A stretch of DNA of 64,000 bases from Streptomyces mayonensis (GCF_018982965.1 NZ_JACBYP010000012.1:50546-114545), one strand, 5' to 3'. Numbered from the stretch's first letter, positions 36,719-46,796 are shown. Made by a program: numbers and translations. Notes: a model not told the origin generated them from the letters alone.

Positions 36719-37855
36719 TCAGGTGCGGGAGACCCTCCCGCAGTCGTCCGGCTCGGACCCCGTCAGGGGGCGGCTGCGGTCGTAGGGGTCGGTCAGCGGA
36801 CCCGTGGCGCGCTCGCCGTCGGGGGCCTCGTCGCCGAAGCCGGGGTGCAGGTAGCCGTCGTGGATGCCGCAGCTGGTGTTGCCGTACTCGGAGAAGTACC
36901 TCTCCACCAGGAGCTTGCCCTCGGTCACGTTCCACCGGGCCGGGTCGTTCAGGGTCAGGGTGAGCACGCGGCGGATGACGGTGCGCGCCACCGGGCCGTC
37001 CTGGTCGTTGGTCCGCACCCGCGGGTAGACGAAGGTGTAGTCCGCGTCGACCTTCACGACGCCCGGTTCGCCCGCGGCGAGCGTCATGCGGCCGCGGACC
37101 TTGACGACGTCGCCGGCCGGGCGGGTCTCGGCCGGCTCGAAGCGGGTGAAGAGACGGAGCGGGTCGTGGTCCTCGTCCGGCCGGCTCAACGAGCGGCGCA
37201 GCTTCGGCAGCAGTTCCGGCTGCTTCGGGTCGAGGACGTCCAGTGCCTCGTCCGGATGCTCCCCGCTCAGTACGGCGGGGTCCAGATTGGCGGCGACCAG
37301 GAGTTCCTTGGTGCGGCGCAGCGCGAACGCCACGTCCTTCTCGCTCATGCCGGACAGGGCCTTGGCCTCCGGCACCTCGATGGCGTCGGCGCCCTCGGCC
37401 CACCTCTCGGCCGGTGAGCCGCGGAACGGGTGGGCGCGCGTGGCCCGCTCCGACCCGGCGGGTCCACCGGGGGCGCCGGTGGGGCGCGCCGTCTCGGCGG
37501 CCAGGGGCGTCGCGGAGCCGTCGTCCCCGCCGCCGGGCAGCCGGTCCAGGAGCAGCGAGGGCCGTACGGCGACGACCGCGAGGACCGCCAGTGCCAGCAC
37601 ACCGGCGACCGCCCACGTCCGGCGCCGCCGAGGGCGACCGTCCCTCTTCGGGGCCGGCTGCGGGGTACGCCGTGCCGCCGTCTCCTCTTCCTCGCGCAAC
37701 CGCCGGGCCACCATCCGCGCCCGCGCCGACGGTTCCCTGGGCGCGGAGGTACCCCCGCCTTCGGCGGCCTCCCGCAGGAAGGACTCCAGTTCCTCGTCGG
37801 AGAGGGAGGAGGACGGGTCGTCTTCCGGGCGCTCGGGGGGTGGGAGAGGGCTCAC
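36719..37855 (-). CDS. single-pass membrane protein of unknown function
   Basis: 378 residues from GTG 37855 (GGAAAG 8 nt upstream); the frame extends to GTG 37906. An acidic/Ser-rich cytoplasmic N-terminus (DDPSSSLSDEELESFLREAA) and a basic RRRRTW stop-transfer precede one membrane helix (about 80-98: WAVAGVLALAVLAVVAVRPS). A roughly 270-residue extracytoplasmic domain follows, with two Cys in GNTSCGIHDGY and PDDCGRVS. No catalytic motif was recognised. The external domain contains a beta-rich segment (VKVRGRMTLAAGEPGVVKVD). Function unknown. Confidence 0.85.
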   Translation of the reverse strand: MSPLPPPERPEDDPSSSLSDEELESFLREAAEGGGTSAPREPSARARMVARRLREEEETAARRTPQPAPKRDGRPRRRRTWAVAGVLALAVLAVVAVRPSLLLDRLPGGGDDGSATPLAAETARPTGAPGGPAGSERATRAHPFRGSPAERWAEGADAIEVPEAKALSGMSEKDVAFALRRTKELLVAANLDPAVLSGEHPDEALDVLDPKQPELLPKLRRSLSRPDEDHDPLRLFTRFEPAETRPAGDVVKVRGRMTLAAGEPGVVKVDADYTFVYPRVRTNDQDGPVARTVIRRVLTLTLNDPARWNVTEGKLLVERYFSEYGNTSCGIHDGYLHPGFGDEAPDGERATGPLTDPYDRSRPLTGSEPDDCGRVSRT

Positions 37856-38000
37856 GGGCTCACTTTCCTGATGACGGTGCCTGATGCCGGTGCCGGCCGG
37901 TATCACCGGCGGTCCATCGTGCCGTCATGTGGAGGAAAGGTGCCGCCGGATGTCGGAATTCGTGACCGAACCTGTACTTCTCGTTCAGCGTCGACTCACG

Positions 38001-38320
38001 TCAGGCCCTCGGATAAGTCAGTACCGCCAGCACCCTGCGGTGGGTCCCGGTCGCCGGGGGCAGGTCGAGTGGGGCAAGGATGCTGGCGACGCGCTTGCCC
38101 ACGGCCGCATCGGAGACGACGAGTGCGCGGGCCATCGCGGCATGGGAGCGGCCCTCCGCGATCAGGGCGAGTACGTCGCACCCGCGAGGGCTGAGCCGCT
38201 CCAGGGATCACGGCGGCGGCGCAGCAACTGCCGTACGACTTCGGGGGCGACGACCGTGCCGCCGTCCGCGACCCCGGTCAGCGCGTCCACGAACTCCTCC
38301 ACGCCGCCCCGGAGCGCGAC
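38001..38320 (-). pseudogene. frameshifted LuxR/NarL-type response regulator remnant
   Basis: The leftward strand encodes LERLSPRGCDVLALIAEGRS, then HAAMARALVVSDAAVGKRVA and SILAPLDLPPATGTHRRVLA, ending VLTYPRA at stop 38001-38003: a LuxR-type HTH close to the NarL/FixJ C-terminus. The linker before it (VEEFVDALTGVADGGTVVAP, then EVVRQLLRRRRDP) lies in another frame. One base appears missing at about 38204-38208, where GAT CCC TGG would read DP-LE. The receiver domain is missing or unrecognisable upstream. This is a decayed gene with no intact product. Confidence 0.75.
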
Positions 38321-38476
38321 CACGAAACGCCGACACCGGTGCCCCCCTGGCCGGCCGTCGGAACGGCCGCGGGCGCGTGCATCGGACCTGCGCTCGCCGC
38401 CACGGTCGTTCCTACCGCGCCGGCCTTGCGTCGCGGCGCGACGGAGCTCGCGGGTGTCCGCCAGTGAACCGGCCTC

Positions 38477-39376
38477 TCAGGCGTCGCCGGGCACGAACAG
38501 CTCGGCCGCCGCCGACGCCGTGATGGCCCGGGTGAACCAGACGCCCAGGGTCTCCAGATCACCGCATCCGACGATGCGCGCCCGCTCCTCCTCGGAGACC
38601 TTGAGCCCCCGTCGGTCCAGCAGAAGCAGGATGTCCTCGGCGCGCCCAGCCGTACGCCCTTCCTCGCGCCCCTCCGCCCGAAGGTTCTGCGCGGTCTCCG
38701 ACTGGAAGAAAGAGAGGTCGGCGGCCATGATCTGCCTCCAGAGATTCGCGGCCGGCGTCGTGCCGAGGCCTTGTTCCATATAGACGGTGAACTTGCTTGC
38801 GGTCTTCTCGTCGTCGGCCGACAGGTCTTTCAGTGCCGTTCCCAGTGCTTTCAGTATGGCACCGGCGCCCGGATCCCGGCGGTGCAGAGCCGCGGAGAGG
38901 ATGGTCAGGGGAATGTCCCGCGCCGCCTCCTCGGAGCTGCGGATCACCGGCAGGCTGTCCGGCCCCAGGACCAGGGGGCGCACCGTGAGCGAGCGCCACT
39001 GGGGAGGGCCGATGTCCACCTGCCGACTCGCCCACGCAGCGGTGCGGCGGTCGGCGCAGACGACCAGGAGGACCGGCGGGAGACGGTACTTGGCGTGCAA
39101 GTACGAGGCGTAGTACGCCCAGCTCGCGGGCTTCTTGGGGTCCGGGGCGCTCTGGGACTCCACGGCGAGGAGGAAACTGGCGCCGTCCTCGGTGTCGAGG
39201 CGCAGGAGTGTGTCCACCCGGCGTTCCAGCGGGCGGTTCTCGGTGAGGTCGGTAGGGAGAGGGCCTGCCGAGACCGGGGCGTCGAAGGTGATGCCGATGC
39301 TCTTGACCGCTCGTACGAAGAGGGCCGGATCCTCCTGGAAGATCCTGTGCAGCGCCTCGTGAGGTGAACTGACCAT
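38477..39376 (-). CDS. Rpn/PD-(D/E)XK nuclease-like family protein
   Basis: 299 residues. The opening SSPHEALHRIFQEDPALFVR and the D...E-x-Q pattern in RLDTEDGASFLLAVESQSAP, followed by WAYYASYLHAKY, resemble the recombination-promoting nuclease/PD-(D/E)XK superfamily. The C-terminal part (AEGREEGRTAGRAEDILLLL) has the acidic-basic repeat helix common to these proteins. Streptomyces genomes carry many such copies, often near mobile DNA. Activity is not proven. It ends the accessory island before the tuf terminator. Confidence 0.75.
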   Translation of the reverse strand: MVSSPHEALHRIFQEDPALFVRAVKSIGITFDAPVSAGPLPTDLTENRPLERRVDTLLRLDTEDGASFLLAVESQSAPDPKKPASWAYYASYLHAKYRLPPVLLVVCADRRTAAWASRQVDIGPPQWRSLTVRPLVLGPDSLPVIRSSEEAARDIPLTILSAALHRRDPGAGAILKALGTALKDLSADDEKTASKFTVYMEQGLGTTPAANLWRQIMAADLSFFQSETAQNLRAEGREEGRTAGRAEDILLLLDRRGLKVSEEERARIVGCGDLETLGVWFTRAITASAAAELFVPGDA

Positions 39377-39505
39377 GCGTCAGACGGTAGATCTTCACTG
39401 GCAATCCGACGCGACATATGCCAGTACTTCCTGCAAACGGGTGAATACCACCCCGATGGCGGTTGACGTCGTGCGCCGCCTCCGCATGACTGCGGATCCC
39501 CACGC

Positions 39506-39543
39506 GAAAGGGCCCGCACGACCGAAGTCGTGCGGGCCCTTTC
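39506..39543 (-). terminator. tuf terminator
   Basis: gaaagggcccgcacgac (39506-39522) and gtcgtgcgggccctttc (39527-39543) form a perfect 17-bp stem. The leftward RNA has a stable UUCG tetraloop. It begins 47 nt after the tuf stop and marks the end of the str operon. Confidence 0.9.
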
Positions 39544-39589
39544 AGGCATCAGCCCATGTCAGGTCAGTCGACCGACAAGCAAGCGGAGC

Positions 39590-40783
39590 TTACTTGTTGA
39601 TCTTGGTGACCTGGCCGGCGCCCACGGTCCGGCCACCCTCGCGGATGGCGAACTTCAGGCCCTCCTCCATGGCGACGGGCTGGATGAGCTCCACCTTCAT
39701 CTCGGTGTTGTCACCCGGCATGACCATCTCGGTGCCCTCGGGGAGGGTCACGACGCCGGTCACGTCCGTCGTACGGAAGTAGAACTGCGGACGGTAGTTG
39801 TTGAAGAAGGGGGTGTGACGGCCACCCTCGTCCTTCGACAGGATGTAGGCCTGGGCCTCGAACTCGGTGTGCGGGGTGACCGAGCCCGGCTTGATGATGA
39901 CCTGGCCGCGCTCGACGTCCTCGCGCTTGATGCCGCGGAGCAGCAGACCGACGTTCTCACCGGCCTGACCCTCGTCCAGCAGCTTCCGGAACATCTCGAT
40001 GCCGGTGACCGTGGTCGTGGTCTTGTCCTGCTTGATGCCGATGATGTCGACGGTCTCGTTGACCTTGAGGACACCACGCTCGATGCGGCCGGTGACGACC
40101 GTACCGCGACCGGTGATGGTGAAGACGTCCTCGATCGGCATCAGGAACGGCTTGTCGACGTCGCGCTGCGGCTCCGGGATGGCCTCGTCCACGGCCTTCA
40201 TGAGCTCGAGGACCGAGTTGCCCCACTCCTTGTCGCCCTCGAGGGCCTTCAGGGCGGAGACCTTGACGACCGGCAGGTCGTCGCCCGGGAACTCGTACTC
40301 GGAGAGCAGCTCACGGACCTCGAGCTCGACGAGCTCCAGGATCTCCTCGTCGTCCACCATGTCGGCCTTGTTCAGGGCGACGACGATGTACGGAACGCCG
40401 ACCTGGCGGGCCAGGAGCACGTGCTCCTTGGTCTGCGGCATCGGGCCGTCGGTGGCGGCGACCACGAGGATGGCGCCGTCCATCTGCGCGGCACCCGTGA
40501 TCATGTTCTTGATGTAGTCCGCGTGACCGGGGCAGTCGACGTGGGCGTAGTGACGCGTCTCGGTCTGGTACTCGACGTGCGCGATGGAGATGGTGATACC
40601 GCGCTGGCGCTCCTCGGGCGCCTTGTCGATCATGTCGAAGGCCGAGGCCTCGTTCAGGTCCGGGTACGCGTCGTGCAGCACCTTGGTAATGGCGGCCGTG
40701 AGGGTCGTCTTACCGTGGTCGATGTGACCGATGGTGCCGATGTTGACGTGCGGCTTAGTCCGCTCGAACTTCGCCTTCGCCAC
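39590..40783 (-). CDS. tuf: elongation factor Tu
   Basis: 397 residues with all G motifs: GHIDHGKT (19-26), the switch DCPGHADY and NKAD. GTG start with AGGAGG 6 nt upstream. EF-Tu delivers aminoacyl-tRNA to the A site. It follows fusA after a 173-bp gap with a 10-bp hairpin, so it is probably also transcribed from its own promoter, as known for Streptomyces tuf1. Terminated by the 39506-39543 hairpin. Confidence 0.99.
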   Translation of the reverse strand: MAKAKFERTKPHVNIGTIGHIDHGKTTLTAAITKVLHDAYPDLNEASAFDMIDKAPEERQRGITISIAHVEYQTETRHYAHVDCPGHADYIKNMITGAAQMDGAILVVAATDGPMPQTKEHVLLARQVGVPYIVVALNKADMVDDEEILELVELEVRELLSEYEFPGDDLPVVKVSALKALEGDKEWGNSVLELMKAVDEAIPEPQRDVDKPFLMPIEDVFTITGRGTVVTGRIERGVLKVNETVDIIGIKQDKTTTTVTGIEMFRKLLDEGQAGENVGLLLRGIKREDVERGQVIIKPGSVTPHTEFEAQAYILSKDEGGRHTPFFNNYRPQFYFRTTDVTGVVTLPEGTEMVMPGDNTEMKVELIQPVAMEEGLKFAIREGGRTVGAGQVTKINK

Positions 40784-40861
40784 TGGGGTCCTCCTGTGGA
40801 GTGGTTCTGTACGCCTTACTCATCGGCGCCAGGTGATCTTTGCTGGAAAGCCCGGGTGCCG

Positions 40862-40895
40862 GGGGCATTCCACCGGGTTCGCGGCGGAATGCCCC
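40862..40895 (-). terminator. hairpin between fusA and tuf
   Basis: ggggcattcc (40862-40871) and ggaatgcccc (40886-40895) form a perfect 10-bp stem, 62 nt after the fusA stop. It is a plausible attenuator or processing site allowing tuf to be expressed independently. I could not locate a convincing tuf promoter in 40784-40861. Confidence 0.55.
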
Positions 40896-40956
40896 ATGCA
40901 GGCTCCGGGGTCAAGCCTAAAGCGTGGGAACGGGGTCCGTTAAACGGAGTAGTCCG

Positions 40957-43083
40957 TCACTCGCCCTTGGCCTTCGCGATGATCTCCTCGGCGACGTTCC
41001 GGGGAACCTCGGCGTAGGAGTCGAACTGCATCGAGTAGCTTGCGCGACCCGACGTCTTGCTGCGGAGGTCCCCGACGTAGCCGAACATCTCCGACAGCGG
41101 CACGAGGCCCTTCACGACGCGGGCGCCCATCCGCTCCTCCATGGCCTGGATCTGGCCACGGCGGGAGTTGATGTCACCGATGACGTCACCCATGTAGTCC
41201 TCGGGCGTGGTGACCTCGACGGCCATCATCGGCTCCAGGAGCACGGGCGAAGCCTTGCGCGCGGCCTCCTTGAACGCCTGCGAACCGGCGATCTTGAAGG
41301 CGAGCTCGGAGGAGTCGACCTCGTGGTAGCCACCGTCGATGAGCGTGACGCGGACGCCCGTCATCTCGTAGCCGGCCAGGATGCCGAACTGCATGGCCTC
41401 CTGCGCACCGGCGTCCACCGAAGGGATGTACTCCTTCGGGATGCGGCCGCCGGTCACCTTGTTCACGAACTCGTACGACGCGTCGCCGCCGGTGATCGGC
41501 TCGATCGCGATCTGCACCTTGGCGAACTGGCCGGTACCACCGGTCTGCTTCTTGTGGGTGTAGTCCACGCGCTCGACGGTCTTGCGGATCGTCTCACGGT
41601 AGGCGACCTGCGGCTTGCCGACGTTGGCCTCGACCTTGAACTCGCGCTTCATCCGGTCGACGAACACCTCGAGGTGCAGTTCGCCCATACCGCCGATGAT
41701 GGTCTGGCCGGTCTCCTCGTCCGAGTGGACCTGGAAGGAGGGGTCCTCCTCGGCCAGGCGCTGGATCGCGACGCCGAGCTTCTCCTGGTCGCCCTTCGAC
41801 TTGGGCTCGATCGCGACCTCGATGACCGGCGCCGGGAAGTCCATGGACTCCAGGATGACCGGGTTCTTGTCGTCGGACAGCGTCTCACCGGTGGTGGTCT
41901 GCTTCAGGCCCATGACGGCGACGATGTCACCGGCGCCCGCCGACTCGATCTCCTCACGCTTGTTGGCGTGCATGCGGTAGATCTTGCCGATGCGCTCCTT
42001 GCGGCCCTTGACCGAGTTCAGCACCGCGGTGCCGGAGATCAGGCGGCCGGAGTACACCCGGAGGAAGGTGAGCTTGCCGAGGTGCGGGTCGCTCATGATC
42101 TTGAACGCCAGCGCGGCCAGCGGCTCGTCCTCGGACGGCTTGCGGGTGATGACGACCTCGGGGTCCTTGACGTCCTGGCCCTCGATGGCCTCGACGTCGA
42201 GCGGGGTCGGCAGGTAGCGCACGACCGCGTCGAGCAGGGGCTGGACGCCCTTGTTCTTGAACGCGGTGCCGCAGAACACCGGGGTGACCGTGGTGTCCGC
42301 CGACTTGCCGGAGGTGATGGTGACGCGGCGGATCGCGGCGTACATCTGCTCCACGGTGGGCTCCTTGCCCTCCAGGAACAGCTCCATGATCTCGTCGTCG
42401 TTCTCCGCGACGGCCTCGACCAGCTTGCCGCGCCACTCCTCGGCGGCCTCGGCGTGCGTGTCGGGGATGTCGACGGTCTCGTACATCTCGCCCTTGGCCG
42501 CCTCGGCGGACCACACGAGCGCCTTCATGCGGACCAGGTCCACGACGCCCTTGAAGTCGGCCTCGGCACCGATGGGGAGCTGCATGACGAGCGGCTGGGC
42601 GCCCAGGCGGTTCGAGATCATCTCCACGCAGCGGTGGAACTCGGCGCCGGTACGGTCCAGCTTGTTGACGAAGCAGATGCGGGGAACGCCGTAACGGTCG
42701 GCCTGACGCCACACCGTCTCGGACTGCGGCTCGACACCGGCGACACCGTCGAACACGGTCACGGCACCGTCGAGCACGCGCAGGGAACGCTCCACCTCGA
42801 CGGTGAAGTCGACGTGCCCCGGGGTGTCGATGATGTTGATCGTGTAGTCGTTGTCCTCGAGCGGCCAGTGACAGGTGGTGGCAGCGGACGTGATCGTGAT
42901 GCCACGCTCCTGCTCCTGCTCCATCCAGTCCATCGTGGCGGCGCCGTCGTGGACCTCACCGATCTTGTACGACACACCGGTGTAGAACAGGATCCGCTCG
43001 GTGGTGGTCGTCTTGCCCGCGTCGATGTGGGCCATGATCCCGATGTTGCGGACCTTGGCCAGGTCAAGTGAAGTGGTAGCCAT
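40957..43083 (-). CDS. fusA: elongation factor G
   Basis: 708 residues, five-domain translocase GTPase: [17 protein letters not shown]-loop (about 17-33), [19 protein letters not shown], domain II ASGR-type barrel, and C-terminal domains III-V ([40 protein letters not shown]). It catalyses translocation and, with RRF, ribosome recycling. ATG start 39 bp after the rpsG stop. Confidence 0.99.
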   Translation of the reverse strand: MATTSLDLAKVRNIGIMAHIDAGKTTTTERILFYTGVSYKIGEVHDGAATMDWMEQEQERGITITSAATTCHWPLEDNDYTINIIDTPGHVDFTVEVERSLRVLDGAVTVFDGVAGVEPQSETVWRQADRYGVPRICFVNKLDRTGAEFHRCVEMISNRLGAQPLVMQLPIGAEADFKGVVDLVRMKALVWSAEAAKGEMYETVDIPDTHAEAAEEWRGKLVEAVAENDDEIMELFLEGKEPTVEQMYAAIRRVTITSGKSADTTVTPVFCGTAFKNKGVQPLLDAVVRYLPTPLDVEAIEGQDVKDPEVVITRKPSEDEPLAALAFKIMSDPHLGKLTFLRVYSGRLISGTAVLNSVKGRKERIGKIYRMHANKREEIESAGAGDIVAVMGLKQTTTGETLSDDKNPVILESMDFPAPVIEVAIEPKSKGDQEKLGVAIQRLAEEDPSFQVHSDEETGQTIIGGMGELHLEVFVDRMKREFKVEANVGKPQVAYRETIRKTVERVDYTHKKQTGGTGQFAKVQIAIEPITGGDASYEFVNKVTGGRIPKEYIPSVDAGAQEAMQFGILAGYEMTGVRVTLIDGGYHEVDSSELAFKIAGSQAFKEAARKASPVLLEPMMAVEVTTPEDYMGDVIGDINSRRGQIQAMEERMGARVVKGLVPLSEMFGYVGDLRSKTSGRASYSMQFDSYAEVPRNVAEEIIAKAKGE

Positions 43084-43122
43084 AAGGCTTCAGTCTTCTC
43101 TCGGTCTCGATGTGGGTAGCGA

Positions 43123-43593
43123 CTACCAGCGGTAGTGCGCGAAGGCCTTGTTGGACTCGGCCATCTTGTGCGTGTCCTCGCGCTTCTTCACCGCGGCACC
43201 CAGGCCGTTGGAGGCGTCGAGGAGCTCGTTGAGCAGGCGCTCGGTCATGGTCTTCTCGCGGCGGGCGCGGGAGTAGCCGACGAGCCAGCGCAGCGCGAGG
43301 GTGTTGGCGCGACCGGGCTTGACCTCGATCGGCACCTGGTACGTCGCACCACCGACGCGGCGGGACTTGACCTCGAGGGTCGGCTTGATGTTCTCGAGAG
43401 CGCGCTTGAGCGTGATGACCGGGTCGTTGCCGGTCTTCTCGCGCAGACCCTCCATGGCGCCGTAGACGATGCGCTCGGCGGTGGAGCGCTTGCCGTTCAG
43501 CAGCACCTTGTTGATCAGGGAGGTCACCAGAGGAGAACCGTAGACCGGGTCGATGATGACCGGGCGCTTCGGGGCGGGGCCCTTACGAGGCAT
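43123..43593 (-). CDS. rpsG: 30S ribosomal protein S7
   Basis: A 156-residue uS7 ([55 protein letters not shown]). It nucleates the 30S head and contacts E-site tRNA; in E. coli it represses the str operon. It begins 2 nt after the rpsL stop. Confidence 0.99.
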   Translation of the reverse strand: MPRKGPAPKRPVIIDPVYGSPLVTSLINKVLLNGKRSTAERIVYGAMEGLREKTGNDPVITLKRALENIKPTLEVKSRRVGGATYQVPIEVKPGRANTLALRWLVGYSRARREKTMTERLLNELLDASNGLGAAVKKREDTHKMAESNKAFAHYRW

Positions 43594-43595
43594 TC

Positions 43596-43967
43596 TTACT
43601 TCTCCTTCTTGGCGCCGTAGCGGCTGCGGGCCTGCTTGCGGTTCTTGACACCCTGGGTGTCGAGGGAGCCGCGGATGATCTTGTAACGAACACCCGGCAG
43701 GTCCTTCACACGGCCGCCGCGCACGAGCACGATGGAGTGCTCCTGCAGGTTGTGCCCCTCACCCGGAATGTAAGCGGTGACCTCGATCCCGCTGGTCAGA
43801 CGCACACGCGCGACCTTACGCAGGGCCGAGTTCGGCTTCTTCGGGGTGGTCGTGAACACACGCGTGCAGACGCCACGACGCTGAGGGGAACCCTCGAGTG
43901 CGGGCGTCTTGTTCTTCTCGACCTTGTCCTGCCGGCCCTTGCGGACCAGCTGCTGGATCGTAGGCAC
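43596..43967 (-). CDS. rpsL: 30S ribosomal protein S12
   Basis: 123 residues from GTG 43967 (GGAGAAG 4 nt upstream); the frame extending to 44018 does not belong. The decoding loop [13 protein letters not shown] has Lys43 and Lys88 (RVKDLPG), the wild-type residues at positions where streptomycin-resistance and antibiotic-overproduction mutations occur in Streptomyces. First gene of the str operon, it is preceded by a promoter at 44162-44190 and the shared 25-nt leader element. Confidence 0.98.
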   Translation of the reverse strand: MPTIQQLVRKGRQDKVEKNKTPALEGSPQRRGVCTRVFTTTPKKPNSALRKVARVRLTSGIEVTAYIPGEGHNLQEHSIVLVRGGRVKDLPGVRYKIIRGSLDTQGVKNRKQARSRYGAKKEK

Positions 43968-44017
43968 TACTTCTCCGGTTTCTGTGTGCCGAATGGTGAA
44001 GCTAACCTGGAACGTCA

Positions 44018-44042
44018 CCGACCCACGCGGTCGGGTGTGTCG
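44018..44042 (-). promoter_or_regulatory. 25-nt stem-loop element shared with the rpsJ leader (copy 2)
   Basis: It is identical to 16536-16560 except at one base (a/g at the seventh position of the leftward RNA). Stem CCGACC/GGTCGG, loop GCGTG. It lies about 115 nt downstream of the predicted rpsL transcription start and 50 nt upstream of the GTG, so it is in the mRNA leader rather than the promoter. The 3' flanking leader sequences of the two operons do not match, which makes the identity stand out. Confidence 0.6.
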
Positions 44043-44161
44043 AAGCCGCGAGCCCCTGCCGCCAGGCGGAGGGAAAGCGCGGATTGCGGTGGCCGGTCAC
44101 GACCTCCGATGCGGTTGTAGGCACGCGCGGAGGCCAGGGCACACCCCAGGCACAAGGTCTG

Positions 44162-44190
44162 AGCGTACCTATCGCATTCGCTGCGGTCAA
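44162..44190 (-). promoter_or_regulatory. rpsL (str operon) promoter
   Basis: On the minus strand, TTGACC (44190-44185), exactly 17 nt, then TACGCT (44167-44162), a good vegetative sigma-HrdB type match. Transcription would start near 44155, giving a leader of about 190 nt. No other gene lies between this and the glycosyltransferase end at 44284. Confidence 0.8.
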
Positions 44191-44283
44191 AACAAATGGG
44201 CGAGACCGGCTCCCGCACCCGGTTCGCTCCGTTCTGTCCTGATCAGCGCTCTGTCCTGATCAGCCGCACCCCCGGCGGACGCC

Positions 44284-45339
44284 TCAGGCCCGCGGCAACG
44301 GGACGCGCGGCTCGTCCGGCTCAGAGGCACCCGGCGTACCCGGCGGGGCCGGCGTACCCGGCGGGGCCGGCGTGGCCGCCGTGGCCGCCGTGTCGTCGCG
44401 GACGAAGTACGTCGGCCGGTTCTGCACCGCCGTGTAGATGCGCCCGACGTATTCGCCGAGGAGGCCGACGCAGATCAGCTGCACGGCACCGATAAAGACG
44501 ATGCCGGTGAACAGCGAGGTCCAGCCGGGGACCGTGCGCCCCAGCGCGAAGGCGGTCAGCGTGTAGACCAGCAGCACCAGGCAGACCACGAAGGCGCCGG
44601 CGCCCAGCCAGGTGGCGATGCGCAGCGGGGCCGCGGAGAAGCCGGTGACGCTGTCGACCGCGAGGCGGATCATGCGGCCCAGCGGATACTTGGTGCGGCC
44701 GGCGGTGCGCGCGGCCCGCTCGTACCGCACCTCCCCGCTGGGGAAGCCGAGCCACGGCACCAGCAGGCGGTACACCCGCTGCTGGTCGGGCAGGGCCTTC
44801 AGGGCGTCCACGGCGGCCCGGCTCAGCAGCCGGAAGTCGCCCGCCTGGGCCGGTACCGACGGGCCCGCCAGGCGCCGCATGAGGCGGTAGTAGACGCCCG
44901 CGGACCACCGCTTGAACCCGGAGTCGCTGCTGCGGTCGGCGCGCACGCCGTAGACGATGTCGAGCCCCTCCGCGCGGGCCAGCGCCAGCATGTCGGGGAT
45001 CTTCTCCGGCGGGTCCTGGAGGTCGGCGTCCAGGCTCACCACGTACGCGCCGTGCGCCCGTTCCAGGCCCGCCGTGAGGGCCGCCTGGTGGCCGAAGTTG
45101 CGCCGCAGCGCAACCACCCGCAGCTCCGGCCAGCCCAGCCGGAAGGCGGCGAGCAGCTCCGCCGTGCGGTCGCCGCTGCCGTCGTCCACCGCCACGACCT
45201 CGTGGGGGACGTCCAGCTCCGAAAGGACCGGGCGCAGCCTGCTGACCAGCGCGGGCAGGACGTCCTCTTCGTTGAACATCGGGATGACGACCGACAACAC
45301 GACCGGTTCGTGCCGCTCGGCGTCCCGTTCCTCCGGCAC
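44284..45339 (-). CDS. GT2 family glycosyltransferase (polyprenyl-phosphate sugar transferase type)
   Basis: 351 residues from GTG 45339 (GGGGAGG 4 nt upstream). A GT-A domain (about 10-220): VVIPMFNEEDVLPALV, VDDGSGDRT, the metal DxD-like SLDADLQDPPEKIPDM, and the RR-type FGHQAAL segment. Two membrane helices follow (about 240-310). This is the layout of ArnC/GtrB-like enzymes that load a sugar onto undecaprenyl phosphate. The C-terminal tail has an APPGTP repeat. It is divergent from a PIG-V-like mannosyltransferase that may use the lipid-linked sugar. Confidence 0.93.
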   Translation of the reverse strand: MPEERDAERHEPVVLSVVIPMFNEEDVLPALVSRLRPVLSELDVPHEVVAVDDGSGDRTAELLAAFRLGWPELRVVALRRNFGHQAALTAGLERAHGAYVVSLDADLQDPPEKIPDMLALARAEGLDIVYGVRADRSSDSGFKRWSAGVYYRLMRRLAGPSVPAQAGDFRLLSRAAVDALKALPDQQRVYRLLVPWLGFPSGEVRYERAARTAGRTKYPLGRMIRLAVDSVTGFSAAPLRIATWLGAGAFVVCLVLLVYTLTAFALGRTVPGWTSLFTGIVFIGAVQLICVGLLGEYVGRIYTAVQNRPTYFVRDDTAATAATPAPPGTPAPPGTPGASEPDEPRVPLPRA

Positions 45340-45440
45340 CGCGCCTCCCCTCTCCCGTGACCTTGAGTACAGATGTGCGACTCTTGTGCGATCTTATGGC
45401 AGCGCTGGACGAGTGAGGGTGGCCCGAGGGGATGACAGCC

Positions 45441-46796
45441 ATGGACGCGGCTGCCGACGACACGACGACCGACGGCGCGGCCGGCACGACGCCGGGCTCG
45501 GCGACGGGCGAGGCGACGGGCTCGGCGACCGACGGGCCGGCCGGTGCGGCGGACGAGGGCCGCGGCGACCGCGCGGCCCGCTCCTGGCGGACCTGGCCCC
45601 CGGCCCTTCCTCCCGCCGCCCGGCCCTACCTGAACCCGCTGCTCCTCTACGGTGTCACGAAACTCGTCGGCCTCGGCGTCTTCGCCACCCTGCTCACGTA
45701 CGCGGGGGACTTCCGGGAGAAGAACCCGCGCTTCGGCGGCGGCGCCCACTGGTGGGACGTCCTGGGCACCTGGGACGGCTGGTGGTACCTCCAGGTCGCC
45801 GAGCACGGCTACAGCCCCTCCCCCCTGGTCCCGCTCGAACCCGGCGGCCTGTTCACGGTCGAGCAGAACTCGGTCGCGTTCTTCCCTCTCTACCCGGCCC
45901 TGATCCGCATGGTCTCGGAGACCACCGGCCTCGGCCTGTACGGCTCCGGGATCCTGGTCTCCGTCGTGTCGTCCTTCGTCGCCGCGGCCGGCATCTACGC
46001 CGTGATCTCGCTGCTCGCGGGCGCCCGGGCCGGCACGGTCGCCGCCGGACTGTGGGCGGTGGCACCGGGCGCCGGCGTCGAGTGGGCCGTCTACTCCGAG
46101 TCGCTGTTCGTCGCCCTCGCCGCCTGGACCTGCTACGCCGTGATGACCCGGCGCTGGCTGACGGCCGGGCTGCTCGCCTTCACGGCCGGCCTGAACCGTC
46201 CCACCTCCGCCGTCCTCATCGGCGCCGTGGGCCTGGCGGCGCTGGTCACGCTGGCCCGTCCCGCTTCCCGGCGCGAGCACGGCGTACGGGGCCCGGTGTA
46301 CGCCATGGTCGTCGCTCCGCTCGGCCTGCTGTGCTACGTCGCCTGGGTCGGCTGGAGCAGCGGCGAGGCCATGGCGTACTTCAGGCTCCAGCGCGAGGGC
46401 TGGGCGCACTACTTCGACTTCGGCGCCTACACCTGGGACGTGCTGCGCAACCTGGCGGTGGGCCGCGGGGACTACCCCTTCGCCTTCTCCACGCCGGACC
46501 TGCTCTCCCTCCAGCTGGTCGTGGCGCTGCCCTTCCTCCTCGCGGTGATGCTGCGCCGCAAGCCCCCGCTGGTGCTCGTCGCGTACACGCTGGCGACGAT
46601 CGTCACGGTCCTGGGCACCCAGCAGATGTTCGGCAACACCATGCGCTACCTGCTGCCCGCCTTCCCCCTCCTGCTGGCCCCGGCCGCGGCCCTCGCCCGC
46701 CAGAAGCTGCCCACCCTCACGGTCTTCTTCACCACGGCGTCCCTCGCCTCGGGCTGGTACGCCCACTACGTCATCTTCGAACTGGGCGTGCCGTAG
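45441..46796 (+). CDS. PIG-V-like membrane mannosyltransferase
   Basis: 451 residues from ATG 45441 (GAGGGG 9 nt upstream; an ATG at 45432 is too close to that site). A disordered Ala/Thr/Gly N-terminus (about 1-55) precedes about ten membrane segments. The motif W-D-G-W-W-Y-L-Q-V (GTWDGWWYLQVAEHGY) and EQNSVAFFPLYPALIR resemble the DPM-Man dependent GT-C enzymes PIG-V/GPI18. The Asp in the first extracytoplasmic loop is the predicted catalytic base. Likely a polyprenol-P-sugar user in cell-envelope glycan or protein glycosylation. Confidence 0.88.
   Translation: MDAAADDTTTDGAAGTTPGSATGEATGSATDGPAGAADEGRGDRAARSWRTWPPALPPAARPYLNPLLLYGVTKLVGLGVFATLLTYAGDFREKNPRFGGGAHWWDVLGTWDGWWYLQVAEHGYSPSPLVPLEPGGLFTVEQNSVAFFPLYPALIRMVSETTGLGLYGSGILVSVVSSFVAAAGIYAVISLLAGARAGTVAAGLWAVAPGAGVEWAVYSESLFVALAAWTCYAVMTRRWLTAGLLAFTAGLNRPTSAVLIGAVGLAALVTLARPASRREHGVRGPVYAMVVAPLGLLCYVAWVGWSSGEAMAYFRLQREGWAHYFDFGAYTWDVLRNLAVGRGDYPFAFSTPDLLSLQLVVALPFLLAVMLRRKPPLVLVAYTLATIVTVLGTQQMFGNTMRYLLPAFPLLLAPAAALARQKLPTLTVFFTTASLASGWYAHYVIFELGVP

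Noticed and set aside
40784..40861. A defined tuf promoter
   Set aside because: TACAGA with GATCAC upstream has a 21-nt spacer; not convincing enough to annotate.
40924..43071. 715-codon plus-strand frame opposite fusA
   Set aside because: Its translation is low-complexity (Leu/Asp/Val/Arg-rich) and it is the mirror of EF-G; no ribosome site or domain.
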